From Rhizobium sophoriradicis (lineage in GTDB: Bacteria > Pseudomonadota > Alphaproteobacteria > Rhizobiales > Rhizobiaceae): 64,000 bases of DNA. Every line of letters starts with the position of its first letter. Within the stretch, counting starts at the first letter, position 1. Below the pieces are notes generated by a model. The model searched no databases and was not told where the DNA came from. It saw nothing but the letters and a program-made list of their open reading frames with translations. Location of the stretch: assembly GCF_003939025.1 (NCBI RefSeq), contig NZ_RQIH01000003.1:248001-312000 (forward strand), written 5' to 3'. A program made the position numbers and the translations under genes. Shown in pieces: positions 52,325-61,984 of the stretch.

Positions 52325-52558
52325 TCAGTTGATGGTGGCCCACTGGCTGCGGACATCCCTGGCGTTCTTCGACAGGTGAACATGCGCGTCGACGTGATCG
52401 ACCCAATCGATTGGGATCAGGTGGTGCTTGCCGTCTTCCGAGTCGGCCTTCGTCAGCTTGATGCGGGTGGGACCATCGAGATGATCGACCGTCCCCATAT
52501 GGGTGCCGTCTGCAGCCCGCACTTCCATATGTTCTCGGATCTGATCTGCGGAAATCAT
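52325..52558 (-). CDS. DUF2171 (PRC-barrel-like) small protein
   Basis: 77 residues from MISADQIREHMEVRAADGTH; two adjacent ATGs exist (52561, 52558), and AGGAGG spacing favours the second. MGTVDHLDGPTRIKLTKADS and HHLIPIDWVDHVDAHVHLSK match the DUF2171 family. Role unknown; it lies after DUF2950 in a minus-strand group. Confidence 0.85.
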   Translation of the reverse strand: MISADQIREHMEVRAADGTHMGTVDHLDGPTRIKLTKADSEDGKHHLIPIDWVDHVDAHVHLSKNARDVRSQWATIN

Positions 52559-52638
52559 CATTTCCTCCTTTGCGTCATTGTCAGCTACGAAGCGGCAACG
52601 ACGTGGAGCGGACTTGGTTCCAAGCACGCTGAACGTGT

Positions 52639-53595
52639 TCAATCGGCCGTCACCTCCCAGTTGTCGTCCGGGTTGAATGTCCTGATGCCGGCAGCTATTT
52701 TCTCGGTCTCCCGGCCGAGATTGGCCTGATAAACCGTACCGTTCGCGTTCACTGCGAAAGTGTGCACGCCGGTTTCGCCATATCGGATGGGCCAGGCGAT
52801 AAGGGCAAATCCTGCAATCATGTTGCCGTTGATCACATAATTGAACTCTCCGCCCGCGATGTTCGGCCCTTGGCTGTCGATGATCCTGTAGCGGTAGCCG
52901 TAATAGCCCTCACCGGCTTTCGCCTTGTCAAGCGCCGCATTGTCTTCGAGCGCGTTGCCCGCCGGGCTATCGCCCGCGCCCAAATCGGGCGACCAGTAGA
53001 GACCATCGGTTTTGCCGTCGCTGCTGATCAGTTTCTGCGCATATTCCAGCACGCCGTCATCGTCGTGGTCGGCGAAGGAATACTCCTTTTGAGCGTCGAC
53101 ATAGGCCCGCATCGTTTCGATGGTCTGCAATTCGTTCTCGCCGACGCGGCGCTCGATGATCTCCTCGAAGCCGGCGAAGGTGTCGAAGTTCCATTTGCCA
53201 TCGCCACCCTTCACGATCGGAAATGGCAGAGGCCATAATTTGTCGCCGATCTCGATGATCTTGCGGCCATCGACATCATTCACGACGATCTTCTTCTGTG
53301 TGCCGTCCCGGATTTGTGCGTAGGTGTCCATCACCCCTTCGCCCGCCTTCGCTTTCGCTGCATCGATACCGAGCAGTGCCGCGAATTTGTCGAAATCATC
53401 AGCTGCGAGCGCCGCTTTAAAGGCGTCGACGGCCTGTTCCGGCGTGTCGAATACCGGCGGATCGCTCTGCGAAGCGAAGCCCGCGATGACGGTTGTATCG
53501 GATGGCTCTGCTGCAGACATCAAAACCGGATCGGTGGCGAGAGCCGCAAGGGCGAATACCAAACCCAGAAGCATGTTTCTGACTGACTTTGTCAT
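52639..53595 (-). CDS. DUF2950 family exported protein
   Basis: 318 residues from MTKSVRNMLLGLVFALAALA, a signal peptide; AAGGAGG lies 6 bases upstream. FDTPEQAVDAFKAALAADDF, YYGYRYRIIDSQGPNIAGGEFNY and RYGETGVHTFAVNANGTVYQ are typical of DUF2950. It follows the DUF3300 gene by 20 bases; the two families are commonly neighbours, though their function is unknown. Confidence 0.9.
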   Translation of the reverse strand: MTKSVRNMLLGLVFALAALATDPVLMSAAEPSDTTVIAGFASQSDPPVFDTPEQAVDAFKAALAADDFDKFAALLGIDAAKAKAGEGVMDTYAQIRDGTQKKIVVNDVDGRKIIEIGDKLWPLPFPIVKGGDGKWNFDTFAGFEEIIERRVGENELQTIETMRAYVDAQKEYSFADHDDDGVLEYAQKLISSDGKTDGLYWSPDLGAGDSPAGNALEDNAALDKAKAGEGYYGYRYRIIDSQGPNIAGGEFNYVINGNMIAGFALIAWPIRYGETGVHTFAVNANGTVYQANLGRETEKIAAGIRTFNPDDNWEVTAD

Positions 53596-53615
53596 GACGT
53601 TCCTCCTTCTTCCGG

Positions 53616-54971
53616 TCACCGGCGACGGCCGCCGCCGCGGCGCATTTCTCCACCGCCACCGCGATTGCCACCGGCCATGGCCTGCCTGCCTCGGCTGGAC
53701 TGCATCTGAGCGCGCCTGCCGCTGTCGACCTGACCGAGCGCCGAAGGCTTTCTCGGCCGGCTGTCGACCTTGGCCGCGGGCTTCGGCTTTGCGACCGGGC
53801 GTTTGGCGTTGACCCCAGGCTGTGCAATTTCGGCTGCCCTGTTCGTCGTTCTTGCGTCGGGCCTGTGGTTCTGTGCGGCCTGCGCTGCCTTCCCGCCTCC
53901 AACGGCGGCTCCTGTATTGCCTGCCTTGTTGCGAGCAGCATTTACCCTGTCCGCATCGATCTTGCTCTTGCGGACATCGTTGACACTGACTTTGCCCGGC
54001 TGGTCGCGGATCGAGTTCGCACGGTCGTTGCCTCTTGCTCCGACCCTGTTGCCGGCGTTCGCCACGATACTGGTCCGGAAGGCGTTGCGATCGATCTTGT
54101 TAAACTGGGCGCCGTCGAACACGATCTTGCTGCGGTCGACGTTTTTCCAGTCGACATCGTTGATGTTCACCTTGCCGTTAATGTTGTTGAGGCAATTGTT
54201 GCAGTCGATATCGACGTTGCCGTTCCAGCGCCCGCCCCATACGCCCCAGCGATTCCAGTCGACGGCGGCGGCCCACACCGCTCCCGTCACCACGCCTGCG
54301 AAAAAGGTGGCTGTTGGATAGTAGTAGTTTGGATAGGGGTCGGGATAGAAGCCGATCGGCTCGGCGACAAAGTTCGGTTCATACAGCATCTCCGGCGCGT
54401 ATTGCGGAACATAGATCTTTTCGGGACTGGCGGAGACGATCACGACGTTGTCGTTCTCCTGGCTGACCTTGATCTTGTCATCGGTCTTGATGATGCCGTC
54501 GGCGACCGCTTTGTCGCGCAGTTGCTGTATGGCGATCAGAACGTCCTTCTGCTGGTAGGAGAGCGCCTCACCGAGAGACTGCGTCCAATCCAGATCCTCG
54601 CTCATCATCGTGACGATCTGCGGATAATTCAGCAGGGAAACGATGCTGCCGTCCCACGTCGTCTTCGGCTTGAGCTCGGGCTGCTTCTTCAAGGTTTCGA
54701 GGAACCGGGCCGCTTCCACGACCTGCAGCGGATAGAGCGATGCCGACGTGACGAGGGCAACGAGTTCGTCCGGATAAAGCGCGATTCGCGCCACCAATAT
54801 ATCGAGTTCGTCTTCGCTGAGCGGCGCCGGCGCGTCATCTTCGGCCGCGACGGGACCGGAAGCGACCGGCTCCTGCGCGGTGGCGGTCAGAAACAGATGT
54901 GGTGAAAACGGGGGGCCTGGAAAAGGCAGGAACAGGGCCGTGGCGAGCAACAATGCGTGAGGTCTAGCCAT
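53616..54971 (-). CDS. DUF3300 family exported protein
   Basis: 451 residues with a signal-like N-terminus (to about residue 32) and the domain LSEDELDILVARIALYPDEL to YVPQYAPEMLYEPN (about 50-205). The C-terminal half is low-complexity: NVDIDCNNCLNNINGKVNIN, then Arg/Gly/Ala/Lys-rich to GGGGEMRRGGGRRR. A signal peptide and a hydrophobic segment (about 216-236) suggest location in envelope. Function unknown. It is co-transcribed with the DUF2950 gene. Confidence 0.88.
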   Translation of the reverse strand: MARPHALLLATALFLPFPGPPFSPHLFLTATAQEPVASGPVAAEDDAPAPLSEDELDILVARIALYPDELVALVTSASLYPLQVVEAARFLETLKKQPELKPKTTWDGSIVSLLNYPQIVTMMSEDLDWTQSLGEALSYQQKDVLIAIQQLRDKAVADGIIKTDDKIKVSQENDNVVIVSASPEKIYVPQYAPEMLYEPNFVAEPIGFYPDPYPNYYYPTATFFAGVVTGAVWAAAVDWNRWGVWGGRWNGNVDIDCNNCLNNINGKVNINDVDWKNVDRSKIVFDGAQFNKIDRNAFRTSIVANAGNRVGARGNDRANSIRDQPGKVSVNDVRKSKIDADRVNAARNKAGNTGAAVGGGKAAQAAQNHRPDARTTNRAAEIAQPGVNAKRPVAKPKPAAKVDSRPRKPSALGQVDSGRRAQMQSSRGRQAMAGGNRGGGGEMRRGGGRRR

Positions 54972-55116
54972 CTCAAATCCTCCTTACGGTCAGACATGGT
55001 GTGTCGGCTGTTCGCACCATACATTCAATCGCGCTTACATTCATTCCGGTGACGGGAATCGACAGCGGAAGCGTCACTGGTACCGCTGATGCACCGAGCT
55101 GCGGCGAAGCGGCCGT

Positions 55117-56145
55117 TCACGCCGGCATCCTCTTCGCTTCCCCCGTCCGCGGCCACAGGATCGCGGCAAACAGCAGCGCGTAGATCAAGGCTGCCGCGAC
55201 ATAGATGATGCGGGTGGCGAAGGATTCTGCAGCGCTGCCCGGCAGAGGCGAGACCCCGAGACCGAAGAGGATCAGGAAGATTGTCAGGGCGCCGGCAAAA
55301 ACCGGAGCGTTCCTCGAGCGGCCGGCAGCACGCCCTCCAATGAGAAGGACGACGATGAGAACGATGAGGAAGATCGAGAGGAGATTGGGGCGCAGCGACA
55401 GGGCGGCATAGGCGACGGAGGCAAGCACGCCGCCGAAGAGGTTGACGAGCACGAGCCCGATCGCCGTTCGCGCGCTTGCGGCAATGTCCAGCTGCCCGAG
55501 CAGCGACGCCACCGTTATCGGAATGACCGCCGCAGCAGTCAGGTTGTCGCTCGTCAGGCAGATCACGACGGAGCCGAGAAGGATCACCGTGTTTGCTAGC
55601 GCCCGAAGCAAGGCCGGCGGTCGCCGCTCGATTGGTGCCGCCTCGACATTCCCGGAGAGCGGTTCGGGAAAGACCGCATGGGCGAACCACATTAGAACCG
55701 TGCCCGACAGCACCCCGGCGACCAGGATGGACAGGATGGAATTGGCGAGTTCCTTGTTCAGGATGCCGAGCAGAGGCACGATGATCGAAACGACGAGTAC
55801 GAGAAAGACCGCGGGTCCTCCCTTTCCCGTCGACTGTGCGGCAAAGCACGCAAAATAGGTCAGCCCCAGGATCAGAAGAAAGGGCGCCGGACGGTCGCCG
55901 AGGACGTTGGTCAGAACCATCATCGCCATCCCGGCGATCAGAATGACCACCGCCGCGCCGACGGTCTTACCGAACGGCATAGGGCGCGAGCTGCCGAGCA
56001 GGAACTGGGCGGCAAAGAGCGGACCGAGGAACGGCACGATAGCCCCAGCATGGACCGCGAGCGTGAAGCCGACGGAGACCGCCAGCGCCACCCGCAACCC
56101 CTGGCGTTTCTGCGCCTCGACCGCAGGGCTCCTTTCAATTGACAT
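55117..56145 (-). CDS. DUF2955/FUSC-like membrane protein
   Basis: 342 residues with about ten membrane segments (first near 17-40; last near 312-335). The layout VALAVSVGFTLAVHAGAIVP followed by two sets of five helices is that of DUF2955/aromatic-acid-exporter-like proteins. Its start overlaps the end of the HlyD-type gene by 11 bases. The pair should form an efflux or pump complex in the inner membrane. Substrate unknown. Confidence 0.88.
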   Translation of the reverse strand: MSIERSPAVEAQKRQGLRVALAVSVGFTLAVHAGAIVPFLGPLFAAQFLLGSSRPMPFGKTVGAAVVILIAGMAMMVLTNVLGDRPAPFLLILGLTYFACFAAQSTGKGGPAVFLVLVVSIIVPLLGILNKELANSILSILVAGVLSGTVLMWFAHAVFPEPLSGNVEAAPIERRPPALLRALANTVILLGSVVICLTSDNLTAAAVIPITVASLLGQLDIAASARTAIGLVLVNLFGGVLASVAYAALSLRPNLLSIFLIVLIVVLLIGGRAAGRSRNAPVFAGALTIFLILFGLGVSPLPGSAAESFATRIIYVAAALIYALLFAAILWPRTGEAKRMPA

Positions 56146-57241
56146 AGGTCAGCACCGATTTGATGCGGATCCAGAGCGATCCCCAGGCATTGGTCACCGG
56201 GTTGTCGCCCGTATAGATGACGACCGTCGCCTGCGAGCCGTAGCGCACGCCGCCCTTGGGCCGCTGCGCCTCCTCGATGACGAGCCGGACGGGAAAACGC
56301 TGCGCCTCCTGGACCCAGCCGCTATCGTTTCGGATCGTCGGCAATCCGGTGTTCGGGTCCGTGCTGCCTTGCGATACGCCAAACCCGACGCTCTCGACCG
56401 TCGCCGGAAACAGCCGGCCGGGAAGCGCATCGAAAAGTATGTCCGCCTTGTTGCCGACGGCGACCTTCTCCAGGCTGTTCTCCTTGAAGGCCGCATTGAT
56501 CCAGATGGTGCCGGCGTCGATGAAGGTCATGGCAGGCTGGCCGGCCGAGACCACCTTGCCGATGGTGAGCTGCAGGTTGGTGACGACACCGGCAGAAGGC
56601 GCGTGCACGGTCGTGCGCACCAGATCGAGCCGCGCCTTCTCCAGTCCGGCAAGAGCAGCGCGCAGTTGCGGATTGTCGTTGCCGGACGGGCCGAGTTGCT
56701 CTTTCGCCTTGGCAAGGTCGGCCTGCGCCCCCGAAACGGAAGCCTCCGCCTGATCATAAGCGGATTTGGCTGCATCGAACCGAGCCTTCGAGAAAACGCC
56801 GCGTTTCACCAGTTCGGTCGCCCGGGCATATTGATCGCGCAAATTGTCTCTGTCGGCCTGCATCTGGACAAGCTTGGCCTGCGCCGCATCGACTGATGCA
56901 GTCGATGCCCCGATCGATTGGCCCACGCTCGCAAGCGCTGCTTCGGCCTCGCTGACGGCCAGTTCATAGCGCTCGGGATCGATACGAAAGAGAACCTGAT
57001 CGGCCTCGACACGGGAGTTGTCGGCAACCCCGACTTCCACGACCCGGCCGGTGACTTCGGGCGCGATGCCGACAATATAGGCCTGAACCTGAGCCTGCGA
57101 GGTCGATGGCGTCCGCCGCTCCATGAAGATGGAGAGCACGAACAGGGCGAGCGCCAGCAGGACGACGATCAGGGCGATCCTGCGCAGCGGATTGCGCGGC
57201 GTCGACGAAATGGCAGGCTCGTCCAAGTTCTCGGAAACCAC
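56135..57241 (-). CDS. HlyD/EmrA-family membrane fusion protein
   Basis: 368 residues from the GTG at 57241 (AAGGAT upstream). An N-terminal anchor at about 22-42 is followed by VQAYIVGIAPEVTGRVVEVG (half lipoyl), a helical hairpin (about 100-200) and VVTNLQLTIGKVVSAGQPAM (other half). It links an inner-membrane pump (DUF2955) to an outer channel. No outer-membrane factor gene is seen nearby. Confidence 0.93.
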   Translation of the reverse strand: MVSENLDEPAISSTPRNPLRRIALIVVLLALALFVLSIFMERRTPSTSQAQVQAYIVGIAPEVTGRVVEVGVADNSRVEADQVLFRIDPERYELAVSEAEAALASVGQSIGASTASVDAAQAKLVQMQADRDNLRDQYARATELVKRGVFSKARFDAAKSAYDQAEASVSGAQADLAKAKEQLGPSGNDNPQLRAALAGLEKARLDLVRTTVHAPSAGVVTNLQLTIGKVVSAGQPAMTFIDAGTIWINAAFKENSLEKVAVGNKADILFDALPGRLFPATVESVGFGVSQGSTDPNTGLPTIRNDSGWVQEAQRFPVRLVIEEAQRPKGGVRYGSQATVVIYTGDNPVTNAWGSLWIRIKSVLTYVN

Positions 57242-57388
57242 GACAATATCCTTCCGAAGCGTTGCCTAAAGCGCGGAGAGTTTCAGCGCCGGACGTTTGT
57301 CACAATGGTCATGACCGGCAAGATGAAACGCAAGTAGATAACCGTAACATACGCCGTCCGACGGCTTGCCGCCGGCCCGTTGCGCGCA

Positions 57389-57649
57389 TCAGCGAACAGA
57401 TGGTGGCCGCAAAACCTGGTCGAGCGCGCCCTCTATTTCCTTCGAAAGTTCTGCGATCAGTTCCTGGTACTCGGCAACGCGCTCATTGCGCTTCGGATCG
57501 GTTGAGACGGTCCATTTCTTCAGCGCGGATTGGGCGTCGGCGAAATCTCTGCAGATTTCCCGGAAGTCTTCGCTGCGGGCAGAAAGATCGTCGATCGTCT
57601 TGATCCTGGCTGGAAACTGCCGACAGACTGCGGCCACCCCTTTGTCCAT
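57389..57649 (-). CDS. Conserved small hypothetical protein
   Basis: 86 residues from MDKGVAAVCRQFPARIKTID; AAGGAG is 6 bases before the ATG. Helical, with EYQELIAELSKEIEGALDQV like a short coiled coil. It is divergent from the large TPR gene. Function unknown, probably cytosolic. Confidence 0.7.
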   Translation of the reverse strand: MDKGVAAVCRQFPARIKTIDDLSARSEDFREICRDFADAQSALKKWTVSTDPKRNERVAEYQELIAELSKEIEGALDQVLRPPSVR

Positions 57650-57792
57650 GGTTCACTCCTTGACCGCATTTGAGAGGCTGCCACTGCAAGATGTGTCGAT
57701 CCCGATCTTCGTGGACGACGACCGGTTCGTGGAGTATGTTACTGTAAGATACGGTCTGGCTGATGTGACTCAACGGGGGATTGGGGACAGAG

Positions 57793-59613
57793 ATGCAGAC
57801 GTCGATACCAGCGGAGGGGTCTGCGGGGGCTCCCTCAAAACCTGCGCCTCAGGCCGACGAGATCCAGGCGCAACTTGAACGTGTCATTTCCAGCCCTGAA
57901 TTTCCCGGTGTAGGTCGTGCCGCAGCGTTTCTCCGCTACGTCGTGTCGGAAACGCTGAACGGTCGGGGCAACCGGATAAAAGCCTATTCGATTGCAATCG
58001 AAGTGTTCGGCAGGGATGCCGGCTTCACCCAGGACGATCCGGTCGTCAGGATCGAGGCTGGACGGCTGCGACGGTCTCTCGAGCGTTATTATCTCGTCGC
58101 TGGGCAGCATGATCCGGTCAGGATCGACATTCCAAAGGGTGGCTATATCCCAACCTTCACCTGGTCGTCCTCGGCCTCGGCCGACACGCGCACCGAAGAA
58201 CCTCGCGAAATAATACCCTCCCCGGCCCCGCCCGGGCGCTGGCGGCAGGCACGCCGGCTTTCGCTGCCAAGCGTTGCCGCCCTCGCCGCAGTCGCCATGT
58301 CGCTCTATTGGATCGGGACATGGTCGCCCGCGCCGCCGCTCGAACGGCTTGCAAGTCTGTCGCCCGATCGTCCGGCCCTCGTGGTGGCTCCCTTTGCCAA
58401 TCTCGGAGAAGGCCCGGAGGCGCAGCTCTATGCTGCCGGCCTGACCGAGGAATTGATGACCATCCTGCCACGGTTCAAGGAAATCAAGGTCTTCGGGCGC
58501 GAGACCTCCAAGTCCCTTCCCGCCGATATCGGCGCATCGGCAATCCGGGCCGAATTCGGCGCGCGCTATCTCCTTGCCGGCGGGGTGCGCACGTCGGGCA
58601 AGCGTCTTCGTGTAACGGCCAGATTGCTCGATACGTCAGACGGCGAGATTCTTTGGTCGCAGAATTATGACAAGGATCTTGCATCGGGAGACCTGTTTGC
58701 GATCCAGACCGACGTCGCCAGAAAGGTGGCGACCGCGATCGCTCAGCCATACGGGGTCATGGCGCAGGTCGACGCCGCAAGTCCTCCGCCGGACGATCTG
58801 GGCGCCTATGAGTGCACCTTGCGCTTTTATGCGTATCGTTCGGAACTGAGCGTCGAGGCGCATGCGCAAGTCCGCAACTGCCTTGAGACGGCGCTTGCCC
58901 GGTTTCCGAACTACGCCACCGCCTGGGCGATGCTGTCGATCGTCTACCTCGATGAAGATCGCTACAAGTTCAATCCAACAGCAAACCAGAACGCAGCCAT
59001 ACACCGCGCACTCGATGCCGCCAGACGCGCAACGCAAATCGATCCGAGCAATACCCGCGGACTTCAAGCACTGATGACGGTGCTGTTCTTCGACAGACAG
59101 CTTTCTGAATCGTTTCGCGTCGGAGAACTGGCGCTCGCCACGAATCCCAACGACACAGAACTGATGGGTGAGTTCGGAACGCGGCTCGCGATCGGTGGCC
59201 AGTGGCAGCGCGGCGCAGCCCTCCTCGACCAAGCCATCGCCCTCAATCCGGGTGGTGGCGGCTTCTATCATGGAACACGGGCTCTGGCCGCATACATGCT
59301 TCACGACAACCAGACCGCGGTGCTGGAGATACGACAGGCCAATATGCAGAAGTTCCCTCTGTTCCATGCTGTCGCCGCCATCATCTATGCCGAGGCCGGC
59401 ATGACGGACGAGGCCCGCCGGGAGGGAGAGGTTTTCGTCAGCATGCGGCCTGACTTCCTGCCGAACATTCTCGCCGAACTGGCGATGCGTAACATGCAGC
59501 CTGGCGATCGCGATCGGCTGATTGAAGGGCTTCGGAAGGCGGGGCTGGCAGTGCCCGATCCGGAAAAAATGGCGTCGACTGCCACGGGCACCTCGGACCC
59601 GCAACCCCGCTGA
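57793..59613 (+). CDS. Membrane-anchored regulator: DNA-binding-like, TolB-like and TPR domains
   Basis: 606 residues from MQTSIPAEGS. An N-terminal region (residues 30-120, DDPVVRIEAGRLRRSLERYY and VRIDIPKGGYIPTFTW) resembles the winged-helix-like N-terminus of rhizobial cyclase-type proteins. A membrane segment (about 155-175) follows, then a TolB/FlgO-like domain (LYAAGLTEELMTILPRFKEI, GARYLLAGGVRTSGKRLRVT), then TPRs from about 340. No cyclase domain exists. Such proteins are often misannotated as adenylate cyclases. Precise role unknown. Confidence 0.8.
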   Translation: MQTSIPAEGSAGAPSKPAPQADEIQAQLERVISSPEFPGVGRAAAFLRYVVSETLNGRGNRIKAYSIAIEVFGRDAGFTQDDPVVRIEAGRLRRSLERYYLVAGQHDPVRIDIPKGGYIPTFTWSSSASADTRTEEPREIIPSPAPPGRWRQARRLSLPSVAALAAVAMSLYWIGTWSPAPPLERLASLSPDRPALVVAPFANLGEGPEAQLYAAGLTEELMTILPRFKEIKVFGRETSKSLPADIGASAIRAEFGARYLLAGGVRTSGKRLRVTARLLDTSDGEILWSQNYDKDLASGDLFAIQTDVARKVATAIAQPYGVMAQVDAASPPPDDLGAYECTLRFYAYRSELSVEAHAQVRNCLETALARFPNYATAWAMLSIVYLDEDRYKFNPTANQNAAIHRALDAARRATQIDPSNTRGLQALMTVLFFDRQLSESFRVGELALATNPNDTELMGEFGTRLAIGGQWQRGAALLDQAIALNPGGGGFYHGTRALAAYMLHDNQTAVLEIRQANMQKFPLFHAVAAIIYAEAGMTDEARREGEVFVSMRPDFLPNILAELAMRNMQPGDRDRLIEGLRKAGLAVPDPEKMASTATGTSDPQPR

Positions 59614-59773
59614 TGCCGTCTCCCCGACCGTAACATACCCGATCATACGGGTAAGCCGTCTCATCTTCGCATAGTCTGACCTCGGTGCCGCGTTGAGCGC
59701 CGCGGCGGTTAGCGCTGCGGGCCTGATCCTTTCCGCTGCGGTTCGGGGACCGGTTCATAGATCAGGGTGGAAA

Positions 59774-61933
59774 ATGACTTTATTCTCCAGGATCCGCATG
59801 GTTGTGCCGCTTCCCATGGCGGCTGCCCTGGCTTCCGCTCTCCTTTGGGCTTCGATCGCCGTGGCCCAGGGTACGGCACCTGTGAGCCCGCAGCCTGAAA
59901 GCGTTCATCGCTTTATCGGCATGCTCGCGGATCCCGACGTCCAGCGCTTCCTCCAGCAGCAGTCGCAAGCCGCCAAGGATGCGACAGAGCCGCCGCCGCC
60001 GGAAACGCCGAACCGCGACCCTTCATTTTCCGAATTCGCAACACGCTTCCGCGCGCACGCCGCAGGCCTTCTCGGAGCCGTCAATTCCTTTCCCTCGGAA
60101 GCGACCCGGGGCAGGAGTGCACTCGAAGGCGACATTCAGGCAAATGGCGGAACGCGGCCGATCGTCTTGATCATCGCCTTTATCGCCGCCGGATTGGCCG
60201 CGCAGTGGCTGTTCCGGTCGATCAGCGCGGGCTGGCGGTCATGGATGGCCCGCGCGCCCTATCGAACGGTTCTCGAAAGAATGACCGCGCTGGCTGCGAG
60301 GCTTCTGTGGGCGGCATGCTATGTTCTTTCGTTCGGCCTTGGCAGCATCGGCTTCTTCCTGCTGTTCCAATGGCCACCGATCATCAGAGAAATCGTCGTC
60401 GGATACCTGTTGGCGATCGTCGTCTTCCGTCTGGCGAGCGCGCTTTTCGATGTGTTTCTGGCACCCCGGGCCGAGGCAGAAAACGGCTTTCGTGTCGTCC
60501 CGCTTGGACACGAGGCGGCCCGCCATTGGGCAAAGCGCCTGAGCTATCTCGTCGGTTGGTTTGCCTTTGGCTGGGTGACCATCCGCCTGTTGGGCACGCT
60601 CGCCTTTTCCCTCCCGGTCCGGCAGCTGGCCGCCTATTCCCTCGGCCTCGTGCTCCTTGTCATCGGTGTCGAAGCCGTCTGGAGGCGGCCATCGCAACTA
60701 TCAGCCGGCCCGCCGAGGCGGATCAGTCTGCGGGTGCGGAACTGGCTGTGGACAGTCTATTTCGTCACCCTTTGGCTGCTGTGGGTGGTCGGCGCCATGC
60801 GGCTGTTCTGGATTGCGCTGGCCTGCGCGGCGCTGCCCTGCGCCATCGCCCTGACCAACGCGTCGGTCAACAATATCCTTCGCCCTTCCTCAGCCGAAGA
60901 GGGCGGCCACAAGACAGGAACGGTCGCCTCGGTGATCGTGGAGCGCGGCATCCGGGCGACACTGATCGTTGGAGCCATCATTCTGCTCGCTGGTGCGCTG
61001 GATGTGCGGCTCACTGAGATGACGACGCAGGATTCCCCGCTTCTGCGCCTGGTGCGCGGCCTTCTCAGTGCCGGGATCATTCTCATGATCGTCGATCTTG
61101 CCTGGAACATCGTGAAAGTGCTGATCGATCGCAAGCTCGGCGACACCGAGGCGACCCATGAAATCGGCAGCGAACGGGAGCGGCGGCGCCTGCGTCTCAG
61201 AACGCTGCTGCCGATCCTGCGCAACTTCGTCATGATCCTTTTTTCGGCCGTCGCCATCATGATGGCCCTGTCGTCGCTCGGCGTTGAAATCGGCCCGCTG
61301 ATCGCAGGCGCAGGAGTGGTCGGCGTCGCAATCGGCTTCGGGGCGCAGACGGTGGTCAAGGACGTCATCAGCGGCATGTTCTACCTGCTCGACGACGCCT
61401 TCCGCGTGGGCGAATATATCCAGAGCGGCAGCTACAAGGGCACCGTCGAGTCCTTCAGCCTGCGATCGGTCAAGCTCAGGCACCACCGCGGCGCCCTCTA
61501 CATCGTTCCCTTCAGCGAGCTCGGAGCGATCCAGAACATGAGCCGCGACTGGGTGATCGAGAAGATGACGATCACCATCACCTACGATTCCGATATCGAG
61601 AAGGCCCGAAAGATCATCAAGAAGATCGGCTTGGAGCTATTCGAGGATCCGGAGTTCAAACCGACGACGATCGAGCCTCTGAAGATGCAGGGAATTGACA
61701 GTCTAGGCGACTCCGGCCTGCTCCTGCGGATGAAGGTGATGACCCTTCCCGGCCAGCAGTTCACGCTGAAGCGGCGGGCCCTCAGGATGATCCATCAGGC
61801 GTTCAACGAACACGGCATCAAGCTCGCCGTGCCCACAGTCCAGGTCTCGGGCGGAAAGGACGACGCCGTCGCTGCCGCTGCCCAGCAGACGCTCGCAGCG
61901 CACAGCGCAGCGGCCGCCGCAAACCCGGCCTGA
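59774..61933 (+). CDS. MscS-family mechanosensitive ion channel
   Basis: 719 residues from MTLFSRIRMVVPLPMAAALA, with signal peptide, a periplasmic region to about 125, multiple membrane segments (about 130-520), and the pore helix AGAGVVGVAIGFGAQTVVKD with GMFYLLDDAFRVGEYI. The C-terminal beta domain and KMTITITYDSDIEKARKIIK follow. It releases osmolytes under membrane tension; the large N-terminus puts it with the MscM/YbdG/YnaI-type large channels. Confidence 0.93.
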   Translation: MTLFSRIRMVVPLPMAAALASALLWASIAVAQGTAPVSPQPESVHRFIGMLADPDVQRFLQQQSQAAKDATEPPPPETPNRDPSFSEFATRFRAHAAGLLGAVNSFPSEATRGRSALEGDIQANGGTRPIVLIIAFIAAGLAAQWLFRSISAGWRSWMARAPYRTVLERMTALAARLLWAACYVLSFGLGSIGFFLLFQWPPIIREIVVGYLLAIVVFRLASALFDVFLAPRAEAENGFRVVPLGHEAARHWAKRLSYLVGWFAFGWVTIRLLGTLAFSLPVRQLAAYSLGLVLLVIGVEAVWRRPSQLSAGPPRRISLRVRNWLWTVYFVTLWLLWVVGAMRLFWIALACAALPCAIALTNASVNNILRPSSAEEGGHKTGTVASVIVERGIRATLIVGAIILLAGALDVRLTEMTTQDSPLLRLVRGLLSAGIILMIVDLAWNIVKVLIDRKLGDTEATHEIGSERERRRLRLRTLLPILRNFVMILFSAVAIMMALSSLGVEIGPLIAGAGVVGVAIGFGAQTVVKDVISGMFYLLDDAFRVGEYIQSGSYKGTVESFSLRSVKLRHHRGALYIVPFSELGAIQNMSRDWVIEKMTITITYDSDIEKARKIIKKIGLELFEDPEFKPTTIEPLKMQGIDSLGDSGLLLRMKVMTLPGQQFTLKRRALRMIHQAFNEHGIKLAVPTVQVSGGKDDAVAAAAQQTLAAHSAAAAANPA

Positions 61934-61984
61934 GGGGACCTCTTTGGAAATGGCACGAAACACGAGAGCAAGGGAGGATTTGAA

